Positions 34,817-43,574 of a stretch of 64,000 bases of DNA are shown in pieces. The DNA comes from G965237725 sp965237725. Lineage in GTDB: Bacteria; Pseudomonadota; Gammaproteobacteria; Arenicellales; Poriferihabitantaceae. The position numbers and the translations under genes are program-made. Within the stretch, counting starts at the first letter, position 1. Each line of letters begins with the position of its first letter. The stretch covers positions 186,001 through 250,000 of the forward strand of contig OZ250151.1 of assembly GCA_965237725.1 (NCBI GenBank), in the 5' to 3' direction. Under the pieces are notes generated by a model that was not told where the DNA came from, made no database searches, and was given only the letters and a program-made list of their open reading frames with translations.

Positions 34817-35782
34817 CAAAACAGTTATTTTTTCCTGAATGATTCCAGCCAACGCTTCCCGACTTGAAATTGCGGGCGACAGTTTATGGTTCAATGTCAG
34901 GAAAATACTGACAAAGCAAAGCGCAACTGCCTGCACGAATATAACCAGTAAAATTCCTAGAAAATAAGTCGCCCATCCAGGTATGGCCAAATCAGTGAAC
35001 AATTTTGTACTCACCACAGCCACCGACCCAACTAAGGTCAGAAAAGCCAATGAAACCGCCATAACAAGTGCTCTAACAAAAACCAGGTCTGCATAAATTG
35101 CAATGGCAATAAAACCATGCAATACGAGTTTGCTGAAGTTCATACTAGATTGCCCAAAGTACCGCTTGCCCCGATTAACTCTGACCTCGGTTGAGGGCAA
35201 ATTTAGTGAGCAGATTGTGGCCGCAAAATGCAACCTTGATTCAGGTTTCGCTAAAATTTGCTTGAGGTGGGAAGCGGGTATGACGCAAAAGTTACCATAG
35301 GTAATTTTATCCCCCGTCAATAGCCTAAAAAAAGTCTTGTACAGCCAGTAGAAGCAGGCAAACCATGCACCTTCTGATCGACTCTTTCTTTTTGCAAGAA
35401 TTATCTTATTTGGCTCATTGCGAATGGCTTCCAACATGGGGTGTAAATCTTCTGGCGAGTCCTCACCATCACCATCCATTACAATAACCTGGGAAAATAA
35501 TTGAGATTTTTCGACCTCAATCAAACCAGCAATTATTGCAGCCTGATGACCAACATTTTGGGCCAGTTTCAGGATATTAACTGATATCAAATTATCTACT
35601 TTGATTTTTTCGTGAAAATCAATTGCATGCGCCTCGGTTGAGGCATCATCAATCAAAAAAACCACTATTTCGCGATTATCAAATTTGGAAACAGAAGATA
35701 TTACCTCTGGTATCAGTTGATTAACTGATTCCCAGTCGTTAAATACCGGGATAACTATGGCTAGTGCCAGCGGTTTCGTCAT
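34814..35782 (-). CDS. GT2 family glycosyltransferase with C-terminal membrane helices
   Basis: A 322-residue enzyme of the polyprenyl-phosphate glycosyltransferase type (DPM1/ArnC/GtrB-like). The GT-A core starts LAIVIPVFNDWESV, has the nucleotide-sugar Asp in LIDDAST, the metal-binding motif VMDGDGEDSPED, and RHF-like GKRYFGQSSMNF. Two or three hydrophobic helices after about residue 235 anchor it in the inner membrane. It would load a sugar on a lipid carrier. Its downstream partner, a methyltransferase, is decayed, so the pathway may be incomplete in this strain. Confidence 0.85.
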   Translation of the reverse strand: MTKPLALAIVIPVFNDWESVNQLIPEVISSVSKFDNREIVVFLIDDASTEAHAIDFHEKIKVDNLISVNILKLAQNVGHQAAIIAGLIEVEKSQLFSQVIVMDGDGEDSPEDLHPMLEAIRNEPNKIILAKRKSRSEGAWFACFYWLYKTFFRLLTGDKITYGNFCVIPASHLKQILAKPESRLHFAATICSLNLPSTEVRVNRGKRYFGQSSMNFSKLVLHGFIAIAIYADLVFVRALVMAVSLAFLTLVGSVAVVSTKLFTDLAIPGWATYFLGILLVIFVQAVALCFVSIFLTLNHKLSPAISSREALAGIIQEKITVL

Positions 35783-36156
35783 AGATCGTTACATAGGGAG
35801 TGCGCAATAGGAATAAATCATCATATCTTGTACATTCTAAATCTAATATATTCTATCGACATCAGACTAGAATTGAATGCTCATCTAATATATCTATATA
35901 ATCTAAATTTACAATTCTTTTATCGTACAGACCTGAGTACAAACACAGGTGAGATAGACAAAATGAATCATGCAACGTGTAAGTTGGACATTATAATGAA
36001 TTCAGCGTGTGTCAAAATTCGTTCCATTATTCTTACAATCTGGTTAATTTAGTGTATAAAATAGTACCCATAAAGTCAGGTGTATGATTTCGATCATAAT
36101 TTGACATTAAAATTCAAAGAAAATAATTTCAATTAAAAATTCAAACAGGACTAGCC
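35783..36156. promoter_or_regulatory. Upstream region of the Amt gene, no gene supported
   Basis: This A+T-rich 374-base gap separates the divergent glycosyltransferase and amt genes. A TATAAAAT (about 36054-36061) could be a -10 element for amt, and an imperfect palindrome TGATTTCGATCATAA follows near 36087. No GlnA-type sigma-54 element was found. A 74-residue frame at 35828 has no coding character. Confidence 0.3.
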
Positions 36157-37539
36157 ATGAATGATCCACTTTCGTCGTTAACAGTTATTTTCACCGAGTA
36201 CTATTACTGGCAAACAGTAGTCTTAATGTTCTTTATTCATATTGGCTTTTGCATGTATGAAGTAGGTGCATCGAGATATAAAAGTCATCTTTCCACACTG
36301 ATGAAAAATACCATGCTGATTCCTTTGGTAACTGTTTCATTTTATCTCTTTGGCTGGTGGATATATTTTGCATTTACTAACGGTCCGGGAATCACAGGGG
36401 GCATACCCGAAGGCATTGATGTGTGGTCTTCTCCTGCGAGCCCATTGATGGGTGCGCATATGGGTGGGGGAACGGATCCTGGTGCGGGAGATTGGGCCCG
36501 AATTAATGGTGTATTCTGGGCTGCATTTTTGCTCTTTTCCTGGACCGCGGCGTCAATTGTATCGGGTTGTGTTATTGAAAGAATTGCGTCAGGTGCATTT
36601 TGGGTGTTAGCGGTATCCATCGGCTCTGTATTTTGGGTCATCGATGCGGCTTGGGGATGGTCACCCGATGGCTGGATGGTCCAGCTGCTCGGATATCACG
36701 ATGCCTATGCATCTGGGGTAATACATGCCATTGCTGGGGGTTTCGCCCTTGGCGTATTAATGGTTTTAGGTCCCAGAATTGGTAAATTTGCACCTGATGG
36801 CACCCCGCGCAACATTAATCCGCGAAACCCATGGTTAGTTACCATTGGGCTATTTCTTATATATGCTGGATTTTGGGGATTTTATGTTGCCTGTAATATT
36901 CCAATTATAGATGTCCAGTCTGGCGATGAGGTTTTTTATTCTGCGACCACGATTTATTATACGCCCACTACATTGAGTGCAATAACATTCAATTTCTTGT
37001 TATCTCTAAGCGGTGGACTGATGGCAGGTTTTATTGTCTCCAAAGGAGACCCATTCTGGACTTATTCCTCTGGATTGGCGGGCATCATCGCGGCTTCCGC
37101 AGGCAACGATCTATACCATCCATTACAGGCAATGTTTATAGGCGCAATCGGTGCCGTGATTGCATTCAAGATGCATCATTGGATGGAACGAACGTTCAAA
37201 CTGGATGACGCAGTTGGTGCTGTGGCAGTACACGGCTACGCCGGATTTTTCGGTGTTGTAATTTGTGGATTCATGCTATGGGGCTATCCAGCTTCACCAA
37301 ATCCAGATTACGCAACCATCAATCCAATAGGTCAATTTATGGGCGCCATTATCATGTTCTTTGTACTTGGCTTCTGCCCAGGCTGGATTATCGCCAAAAT
37401 CTTAAATGGATTTGGTGTCCTGAGAATTCCCAGAAACCTGGAGTTAGCTGGTCTCGATATTGTGACATTACACGCAGAAATGAGAGATGAGAAGGCGGTA
37501 AATGAAGCCATTCGCCATCAAATAAACAGATTAAAATGA
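36157..37539 (+). CDS. amt: Ammonium transporter-family (Amt) membrane protein, divergent
   Basis: A 460-residue inner-membrane channel with about 11 helices. The pore residues known from AmtB are kept: Asp and first His with exact spacing in DAYASGVIH (D+8=H), and the second His in AVAVHGYAGFFGV. The N-terminal helix lacks a signal peptide and reads MFFIHIGFCMYEVGASRYK. Much of the remainder, including the loop PEGIDVWSSPASPLMG and the aromatic residues, differs from AmtB, so ammonium or a methylated amine may be carried. It is followed by a small membrane protein after 10 bases; no GlnK gene is present. Confidence 0.85.
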   Translation: MNDPLSSLTVIFTEYYYWQTVVLMFFIHIGFCMYEVGASRYKSHLSTLMKNTMLIPLVTVSFYLFGWWIYFAFTNGPGITGGIPEGIDVWSSPASPLMGAHMGGGTDPGAGDWARINGVFWAAFLLFSWTAASIVSGCVIERIASGAFWVLAVSIGSVFWVIDAAWGWSPDGWMVQLLGYHDAYASGVIHAIAGGFALGVLMVLGPRIGKFAPDGTPRNINPRNPWLVTIGLFLIYAGFWGFYVACNIPIIDVQSGDEVFYSATTIYYTPTTLSAITFNFLLSLSGGLMAGFIVSKGDPFWTYSSGLAGIIAASAGNDLYHPLQAMFIGAIGAVIAFKMHHWMERTFKLDDAVGAVAVHGYAGFFGVVICGFMLWGYPASPNPDYATINPIGQFMGAIIMFFVLGFCPGWIIAKILNGFGVLRIPRNLELAGLDIVTLHAEMRDEKAVNEAIRHQINRLK

Positions 37540-37549
37540 GGAACGAGTC

Positions 37550-37765
37550 ATGAATACTGGATCATTTGTAAATTGGGCAGGCAATATCAGCGATATTGGC
37601 GTACTTTATCCTTTTGAAGGCACTGAAATTATCTGGGTTATGGCAGCTGCAGCCTATTTGGTATATTGGCAAATCGGACAAATAATTGCAGAGCAAAAAA
37701 GATTCAGACGAGAATCAAAATTCTATACACCGGATAGATTAAAGCAAATGGTTAATCGTAAGTAG
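37550..37765 (+). CDS. Small single-helix membrane protein behind amt (71 aa)
   Basis: Unrecognised protein. It starts 10 bases after the amt stop with an AGGAACGAG ribosome site (37536-37544). One hydrophobic helix (about 26-46, I-I-W-V-M-A-A-A-A-Y-L-V-Y-W) is followed by a strongly basic cytoplasmic tail rich in Arg and Lys. Position and translational closeness suggest a partner or regulatory subunit of the Amt channel, taking the place of a PII-type partner; this is inference. Confidence 0.7.
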   Translation: MNTGSFVNWAGNISDIGVLYPFEGTEIIWVMAAAAYLVYWQIGQIIAEQKRFRRESKFYTPDRLKQMVNRK

Positions 37766-37884
37766 CATACTGTGATCGAACCATCTTCTGCTTCGCATTA
37801 TTTGTTTTAGTGTATGGGATTTGATGGCGATAAATTAAAACTAAGTGGAGGCTGATTAGATAAATTAACTAGTGTCATAATGCA

Positions 37885-38292
37885 ATGCCAACAACCGTAA
37901 AACTACTGATACCTGGCAAGAGTGGTGAGTATGTCAAGGTTTTCCGACAATTCCGAAAATGGGGGTATCTCCCCAGAACCATTGGAAAGGCATTGGCTGA
38001 TGATGGTCGGAGCCAGATACTGGCGATGAACGTCAATATCGAACCAGAAGATCTACAGCTAAAACCTGGATTGCTGCATAGAATTTTAGGCGGACTGGAA
38101 TATAAAATAATCGAGCCCGCAGGTTATGAGGAAATTGATGATCAGGTAAGTTCGACTCCATCCAATAAACCAACCCATTCACCAGAATTCGATATTGTTC
38201 TCGAAGAGGGACATGAGCCAACGCTGTCCCGGGAAGATGATGATTTGGGTGATATATTTGCAAGTTACAAAGGTCGTCGTGATAAGTTTTGA
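37885..38292 (+). CDS. Hypothetical protein following the amt pair (135 aa)
   Basis: No family recognised. The N-terminal 75 residues (TVKLLIPGKSGEYVKVFRQF, then RTIGKALADDGRSQIL, then MNVNIEPED) have a beta-alpha-beta rhythm that could be a ferredoxin/ACT-like fold. The C-terminal 60 residues are acidic, low-complexity and probably disordered. It is 119 bases after the small membrane protein on the same strand and could belong to the same unit. Start ATG without clear ribosome site. Confidence 0.55.
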   Translation: MPTTVKLLIPGKSGEYVKVFRQFRKWGYLPRTIGKALADDGRSQILAMNVNIEPEDLQLKPGLLHRILGGLEYKIIEPAGYEEIDDQVSSTPSNKPTHSPEFDIVLEEGHEPTLSREDDDLGDIFASYKGRRDKF

Positions 38293-38429
38293 AATCAAAA
38301 ATTGATAAATATTATATTTAGAGCAGCAACTGACTCCTAAGTTAACGAACAAAATCCAAAGCAACTCGAACAAAAATAAACAGCTTTTAATAGATAATCA
38401 CGCCACTAATAAGAGCGAATTCAAAATAG

Positions 38430-39143
38430 TTGAAAACCATTGTCGTAACGGGCGCCGCAGGCGGAATTGGAAAGGCGACATTAAGCACCCTATATGGGCC
38501 GGATGTAAAACTGGTTTGCATTGATGCCAGCTCGGATAGACTGGCTTGCGTTTTGAAAGATATGGAATCCCTTGATGGAATTTGCAAGGGCGTTGTTTCC
38601 GATTTGGCTAATCGGCAAGAGTGTAAATCCATTGTTGATGAAATTGAAGGGACAATAGTTGGATTTGCTCATCTGGCCGGGGTATTCGAAAAAGACGATG
38701 ATTACCCAGTGAAAACCTATGAACGCGCTATCCAAAATAATCTGACCAATGGTTATCACCTGGCTGGTTTGATTGCCAAAAAAATGGATGTTACACAAAA
38801 TTCCAGCATGGTTTTTATTTCTTCACTGGCTTTTAATCGTGGAAGTCCAAAATAAATCGCTTATTCTGCCGCCAAAGGTGGGCTTGTGGGCATGACTCGA
38901 GCCCTGTCTCGAAAGCTGGCACCTGGAATTCGGGTAAACGCAATTACGCCTGGCGTTATCGACACCCCTATGCCAGCGGAATTAATCAAGAATCGCGGCC
39001 AAAATTTGATTGATGAAATTCCCCTGGGTCGATTGGGGCAGCCAGAAGAAATCGCAAGTGTCATAAAATTTTTAATGTCTGATTCTGCTTCTTACATAAC
39101 TGGCCAGGTTATAAATGTCGACGGCGGTGTGGTAAATCTTTGA
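38430..39143 (+). pseudogene. SDR-family oxidoreductase interrupted by an in-frame TAA
   Basis: One continuous frame encodes a complete short-chain dehydrogenase: TTG start, KTIVVTGAAGGIGKAT (NAD-binding, 3-18), HLAGVF, SSMVFISSLA, then GSPK, TAA (38853-38855), then IAYSAAKGGLVGMTRAL with the catalytic Tyr-x-x-x-Lys, RVNAITPGVIDTPM, and the C-terminal GQVINVDGGV. Only this stop separates two halves that align perfectly to the family. The catalytic Tyr/Lys lie after it, so the first half alone is inactive. It ends overlapping the monooxygenase start by 4 bases, so it was or is in that operon. Nonsense mutation, sequence error or readthrough are possible. Confidence 0.85.
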
Positions 39144-40762
39144 ATACCCAATTTAAAACCGTGGATGCTGTGATTGTTGGCGCGGGGTTCGCTGGCATGT
39201 ATATGTTACATCGCCTCAGGCAATTAGGCCTCGAAACCCTGGTCATCGAAAAAGCCGATGGTGTCGGCGGTACCTGGTACTGGAATCGATATCCAGGCGC
39301 ACGCTGTGATATCGAAAGCATGCAGTATTCCTATTCGTTTTCGAATGACTTGCAGCAGCAGTGGAAGTGGAGCGAGCGCTATGCAACCCAGCCCGAAATA
39401 TTATCCTATGCCAATCATGTCGTAGATCGGTTTGACCTTCGAAAAAATATTCTATTCAATAGCCGAGTCGATTCCGTAATTGTAAAAGAAGATAGCACCT
39501 CCACAACACCCCTATGGGCAATTTCATTTGTCGACGATAAGGATTCAGCACAGGTAGTAATTTCGCGTTTTTGTATTATGGCAACGGGCTGTTTGTCTAC
39601 ACCCAACGATCCCAAAATTTCAGGCCTTGAAAATTTCCACGGCGAGATATATCACACTGGCCGATGGCCTCACGAACCTGTGAACTTTACCGACAAATGC
39701 GTTGCCTTGATTGGTACCGGATCATCGGGGATTCAAGCGACATCTGTGATCGCCAAACAGGCCGACCATCTAAACATTTTCCAGCGCACGCCTAATTACG
39801 TTGTGCCGGCAAATAACAGACCATTTAAAGCTGGAGAACAGGAAGGAATTAAATCACGCTATCGCGAACTTCGATCTGCGGCAAAACTGGCGCGTAATGG
39901 CGTGGCCCAGGAAATTGTGACCGAATCTGCAATGTCGTTTAGTCTTGAGGATCGCCTCAGACAATATAAACGCCGGTGGAAACAGGGCGGCCTGACTTTT
40001 ACCGGCACCTTTGGCGATCTATTATTGAATGCCGAATCAAACCTGACTGCGGCAGAATTTGTGCGGGGGAAAATTCAGGAAATCGTTGATGACCCACAAA
40101 CTGCGGCATTACTGAGCCCCAAAAGCACCCTGGGTTGTAAGCGATTGTGTGTGGACAGCGATTACTATTCGACATTTAACCGAAACAACGTATCACTAAT
40201 CGACGTTAGCCAGCAGGGTATTTCACGAATAACGGATAAAGGTCCCATGGTTAACGGAATAGAATACAGCGTTGACATTGTTGTGTTGGCTACCGGATTT
40301 GATGCCATGACCGGCACATTAAATACAATCGATATTCGCGGTAGAAATGGAACTAATCTGGCGGGGAAATGGCAAGCAGGACCACAAACCTACCTGGGTT
40401 TGATGATCAATGACTTCCCGAATTTTTTCACCATTACCGGCCCGGGCAGCCCATCAGTTTTGAGCAACATGTTATCCAGCATCGAATACCATGTGAACTG
40501 GATTTCAAATTGCGTTAAATTTATGCAAACAAACCATCTAAATTGTATTGAAGCCACAGCAGAAGCTGAGCAGGGTTGGGCAAACACGGTTAATAATGTG
40601 GTCAATCAAACCCTGTATCAAAGTTGTGACTCGTGGTACCTGGGGGCCAATATAACGGATAAGCCCCGGGTGTTCATGCCCTTTCCTGGTGTGCCGCCCT
40701 ACTTAAAAATTTGTGACCAGATTGCCGCAGATGGCTATACAGGTTTTAAACTTCAAAGTTAA
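39140..40762 (+). CDS. Type I Baeyer-Villiger-like FAD/NADPH monooxygenase
   Basis: A 540-residue flavoprotein that inserts oxygen next to a ketone or oxidises a heteroatom. The FAD Rossmann motif is VGAGFAG (13-19). GTWYWNRYPGARCDIES is characteristic of cyclohexanone-monooxygenase relatives. The BVMO fingerprint F-x-G-x-x-x-H-x-x-x-W-P is FHGEIYHTGRWP (166-177). The NADPH motif is GTGSSG (192-197). VLATGFDAMTG and GPGSPSVLSNM are conserved C-terminal blocks. It overlaps the SDR gene by 4 bases; alcohol oxidation by the SDR then Baeyer-Villiger oxidation would be a logical pair. Substrate unknown. Confidence 0.9.
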   Translation: MNTQFKTVDAVIVGAGFAGMYMLHRLRQLGLETLVIEKADGVGGTWYWNRYPGARCDIESMQYSYSFSNDLQQQWKWSERYATQPEILSYANHVVDRFDLRKNILFNSRVDSVIVKEDSTSTTPLWAISFVDDKDSAQVVISRFCIMATGCLSTPNDPKISGLENFHGEIYHTGRWPHEPVNFTDKCVALIGTGSSGIQATSVIAKQADHLNIFQRTPNYVVPANNRPFKAGEQEGIKSRYRELRSAAKLARNGVAQEIVTESAMSFSLEDRLRQYKRRWKQGGLTFTGTFGDLLLNAESNLTAAEFVRGKIQEIVDDPQTAALLSPKSTLGCKRLCVDSDYYSTFNRNNVSLIDVSQQGISRITDKGPMVNGIEYSVDIVVLATGFDAMTGTLNTIDIRGRNGTNLAGKWQAGPQTYLGLMINDFPNFFTITGPGSPSVLSNMLSSIEYHVNWISNCVKFMQTNHLNCIEATAEAEQGWANTVNNVVNQTLYQSCDSWYLGANITDKPRVFMPFPGVPPYLKICDQIAADGYTGFKLQS

Positions 40763-40801
40763 AGAAATATCCACATTGTCTGAATCCAATGTTAACGTTA
40801 G

Positions 40802-41563
40802 TTATTTATCCTGGCTGTTTAAAAACTCCAGCAACTCCACCCTTGCTTCGGGGTACCCGGTATCAAAGTCTTTTCGATATCGATAATAAACTTTCTCAAG
40901 CAATTCGGGTGTATAGGCTAGCGGCCAGTTCTGTTTGCCCGACGGATTGAAATGGGGTATTTCTCCGAGGTCAAATTGTTCCTTATTTTTCTCGAAGTCA
41001 TTTATCAGGTTTTCATACTTACCAATAAATTTCACACGGTTGATTGGCGGCCAAAGATTAAAAAGTACTGGGACTTGAAATGCCGGTCGGACCAGGCATC
41101 GGGAATTTTGAATATTTTATCTACAAAGTTTTCAAAACCCTTGTCTCGTTTCAAATACCCTAACAGGTAGTAATCAAATTCCCCATAAAAATCGGTGCCC
41201 TTTCCATAGGCGGTGTGATACTTACCCATATAACAGGAATAGAGACGATCGAAAGGATTTCGCACAAAGGTAAACTTGTAATTCGACATGTCTGGCCCGG
41301 AGGTGATAGGTTCGAGAACCCGACTCACTAACGCCTTTAGATTTTCTGGCGGATTGGGTAATCGACGTCTGAGCAACTTTGGAGTTAATCAGATAAACCA
41401 GGCTACTTTGTGGAAATATAAAATACTCGCCTGGATCTGAAGCGCCAAAGCGAAAAAAATTATAAATCTGGCGCAATACATAATATGGAACAATCAATAC
41501 CTTCCGTGCGATAGCATTGCCATACACATTGCGTTTCAGTGCTGTTTTTAAATCCCCGGGCAT
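40802..41563 (-). pseudogene. Frameshifted sulfotransferase
   Basis: Three overlapping minus-strand frames each hold part of one sulfotransferase. The first (from 41563) gives the N-terminus and PAPS-loop region SSLVYLINSKVAQTSI. The second (about 41376-41032) gives KFTFVRNPFDRLYSCYMGKYH, the 3'-phosphate motif, to HFKSQYFLIF. The third (41035-40802) gives KFIGKYENLINDFEKN and YTPELLEKVYYRYRKDF. Two frameshifts, near 41355-41375 and 41032-41040, are required to join them. The gene is therefore broken, unless these are assembly errors. Confidence 0.8.
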
Positions 41564-41605
41564 ATAGAATTTTTTGAGCTGTGAAGAATTAACCCAAACT
41601 TAAAC

Positions 41606-43030
41606 TTATTCAATCCAGGCAATGTGAAGTAAATTGGTTGTGCCCGATGTACCAAATGGCAAGCCTGCGGCTACAACAACAGCCTGACCGGGTTTGGCAA
41701 ATTTCTCTTGTACTGAAATGTCTTTCGCCGTATTAATCACTTGCATCAAATCAGCATCCTCATTAGCAACGTCTACGGTCACCGCGTGCACGCCCCAGGC
41801 CAATGCAAGATATCGGGCGGTACGCAACGATGGGGTCAGACTCAGAATGGGCGCATGGGGCCGCTCCCGAGCCGCACGTAGTGATGTACTACCCGAAGCG
41901 GTATAGGTCACTGTGGTAGAAGACGACAATATGGTCGTTACGGTTTGTAACGCATTGCAAATCGCATCTGCGGTGGTGGGATCGGGTTCCGGGCGCTGGG
42001 CATCAAGTATCGCGGCATAAGCTGGATCGTGCTCAACTTCGTGAATTATCCTATCCATCATCTCTACCGAGTTCACAGGATAGTCTCCCGCTGCGGATTC
42101 AGCGGACAACATCACTGCATCTGCGCCATCGTATACCGCAGTAGCAACGTCGGATGCTTCAGCCCGGGTGGGGACGGGCGCGGTGACCATGGAATCCAGC
42201 ATATGGGTGGCGATGACAACGGGTTTACCCACCTGGCGACATCTCCGAATAATTTGTTTCTGTACCACCGGCACCTGCTGCGGCGGCAGTTCTACCCCGA
42301 GATCGCCCCTGGCCACCATCACCCCATCACAGATTTCCAGAATCTCATCTAGTTTGTCTACCGCGGACGGTTTTTCAAGCTTGACCAAAATCTTCGCTTT
42401 ATCTCCAACAATGGCTTTTAGTTCTTTAACATCTTCGGGTTGCTGAACAAAGGACTGGGCGACCCAGTCGATATCCAGTTTCAAAGCATATTTCAGATCA
42501 GCGTGATCTTTTTCGGTGATTACTGATATGGGCAAAATTACCCCAGGCACATTCACGCCCTTGTTGTCGCTCACCGGCCCACCGACGATGACCATGGTTT
42601 CCGCGTAATCTGGACCGCTATCCGTTACCTTTAACCGAACTCGACCATCATCGATCATTAATTCACTGTCATTCGACAGGGCTGCAAAAATTTCTGGGTG
42701 AAGTAGCGGTGCGCGACTTTTATTTCCAGGTGTCGGATCCAGATCCAGGCGAAACTTATTGCCTTTTTTTAATTCAACAGAATCCTTTTTGAATTTTCCC
42801 AATCGGAGCTTGGGTCCCTGAATATCAACCAAAATGCCGATGGGACGGCCTTTTTTCTTTTCGATGTCCCGAATAATATCTACCCGCTCGCTGTGATCTT
42901 CATGACTTCCGTGACTGAAGTTCAAACGAAAAACATCCACTCCAGAATCGAATAGTTTCGATATGATTCTTTTCGTTGAACTTGCCGGGCCCAAGGTTGC
43001 AACAATTTTAGCCTTTCTACTGCGTCTCAT
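41606..43030 (-). CDS. pyk: Pyruvate kinase
   Basis: Converts phosphoenolpyruvate and ADP to pyruvate and ATP. The 474 residues match the bacterial enzyme. N-terminal KIVATLGPASS, FRLNFSHG, VDIQGPKLR, the B-domain, then VAQSFVQQPEDV, ILVKLEKPSAVDKLDEI (catalytic Lys), VARGDLGVELP (metal Glu/Asp) and VIATHMLDSMVTAPVPTRAEASDVATAVYDGADAVMLSAESA (split here for context; catalytic Thr/Ser region). The C-terminal allosteric domain is complete. Monocistronic. Confidence 0.97.
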   Translation of the reverse strand: MRRSRKAKIVATLGPASSTKRIISKLFDSGVDVFRLNFSHGSHEDHSERVDIIRDIEKKKGRPIGILVDIQGPKLRLGKFKKDSVELKKGNKFRLDLDPTPGNKSRAPLLHPEIFAALSNDSELMIDDGRVRLKVTDSGPDYAETMVIVGGPVSDNKGVNVPGVILPISVITEKDHADLKYALKLDIDWVAQSFVQQPEDVKELKAIVGDKAKILVKLEKPSAVDKLDEILEICDGVMVARGDLGVELPPQQVPVVQKQIIRRCRQVGKPVVIATHMLDSMVTAPVPTRAEASDVATAVYDGADAVMLSAESAAGDYPVNSVEMMDRIIHEVEHDPAYAAILDAQRPEPDPTTADAICNALQTVTTILSSSTTVTYTASGSTSLRAARERPHAPILSLTPSLRTARYLALAWGVHAVTVDVANEDADLMQVINTAKDISVQEKFAKPGQAVVVAAGLPFGTSGTTNLLHIAWIE

Positions 43031-43210
43031 AATTTTTTCTCGCTTCCATAAGATTTACATTATAACTTTAGACTGCGGCAATAGATCACGATTTTTGGTT
43101 TTCATTGACATCAATAAATTTTCACCAATCTGTGATAGAAGTTATTGATCGTCTAACCATGATGGGATACTGTCCGGCTATTAGAAAATCCTTAGTGCAT
43201 AAATTAATCC

Positions 43211-43534
43211 ATGACGGCAAACGATTTAACCTGGCATGAAACCGTTGCGCAAGCTGACCTCGATGACGAAGAACCAACCCAGGTAAAAATTGGAGAAATC
43301 ATCATTGCAATTTGCAAACTGGACGATGGGATATATGCTATTGACGATATCTGTACCCACGAACACGCCTATCTTTCCGATGGTTTCATGGAAGATGGTT
43401 GTGTGGAATGCCCCCTGCACCAGGCTTTGTTCGATATCAAAACAGGAAAGGCAATGTCTGCGCCGGCCATGGTTGATCTAAAAACCTATGCTACGAAGAT
43501 TGACCAGGGAATGGTATTTGTTGGTATTAATTGA
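43211..43534 (+). CDS. Rieske-type [2Fe-2S] ferredoxin
   Basis: A 107-residue soluble electron carrier of the biphenyl/naphthalene dioxygenase ferredoxin or NirD type. Cluster ligands are Cys48-x-His50 (DICTHEHAYL) and Cys67-x-x-His70 (VECPLHQALFD), spaced as in Rieske ferredoxins. It lies 40 bases upstream of a Rieske oxygenase and most likely hands it electrons. No ferredoxin reductase gene is present nearby, so a reductase encoded elsewhere must serve. Confidence 0.93.
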   Translation: MTANDLTWHETVAQADLDDEEPTQVKIGEIIIAICKLDDGIYAIDDICTHEHAYLSDGFMEDGCVECPLHQALFDIKTGKAMSAPAMVDLKTYATKIDQGMVFVGIN

Positions 43535-43574
43535 CAATAATTAACCTTATTTATTATATAGTTATTGGTGAAAT

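Noticed and set aside
35828..36052. 74-residue plus-strand frame upstream of amt
   Set aside because: A+T-rich sequence giving Ile/Leu/Tyr-rich text, with no ribosome site or conserved motif.
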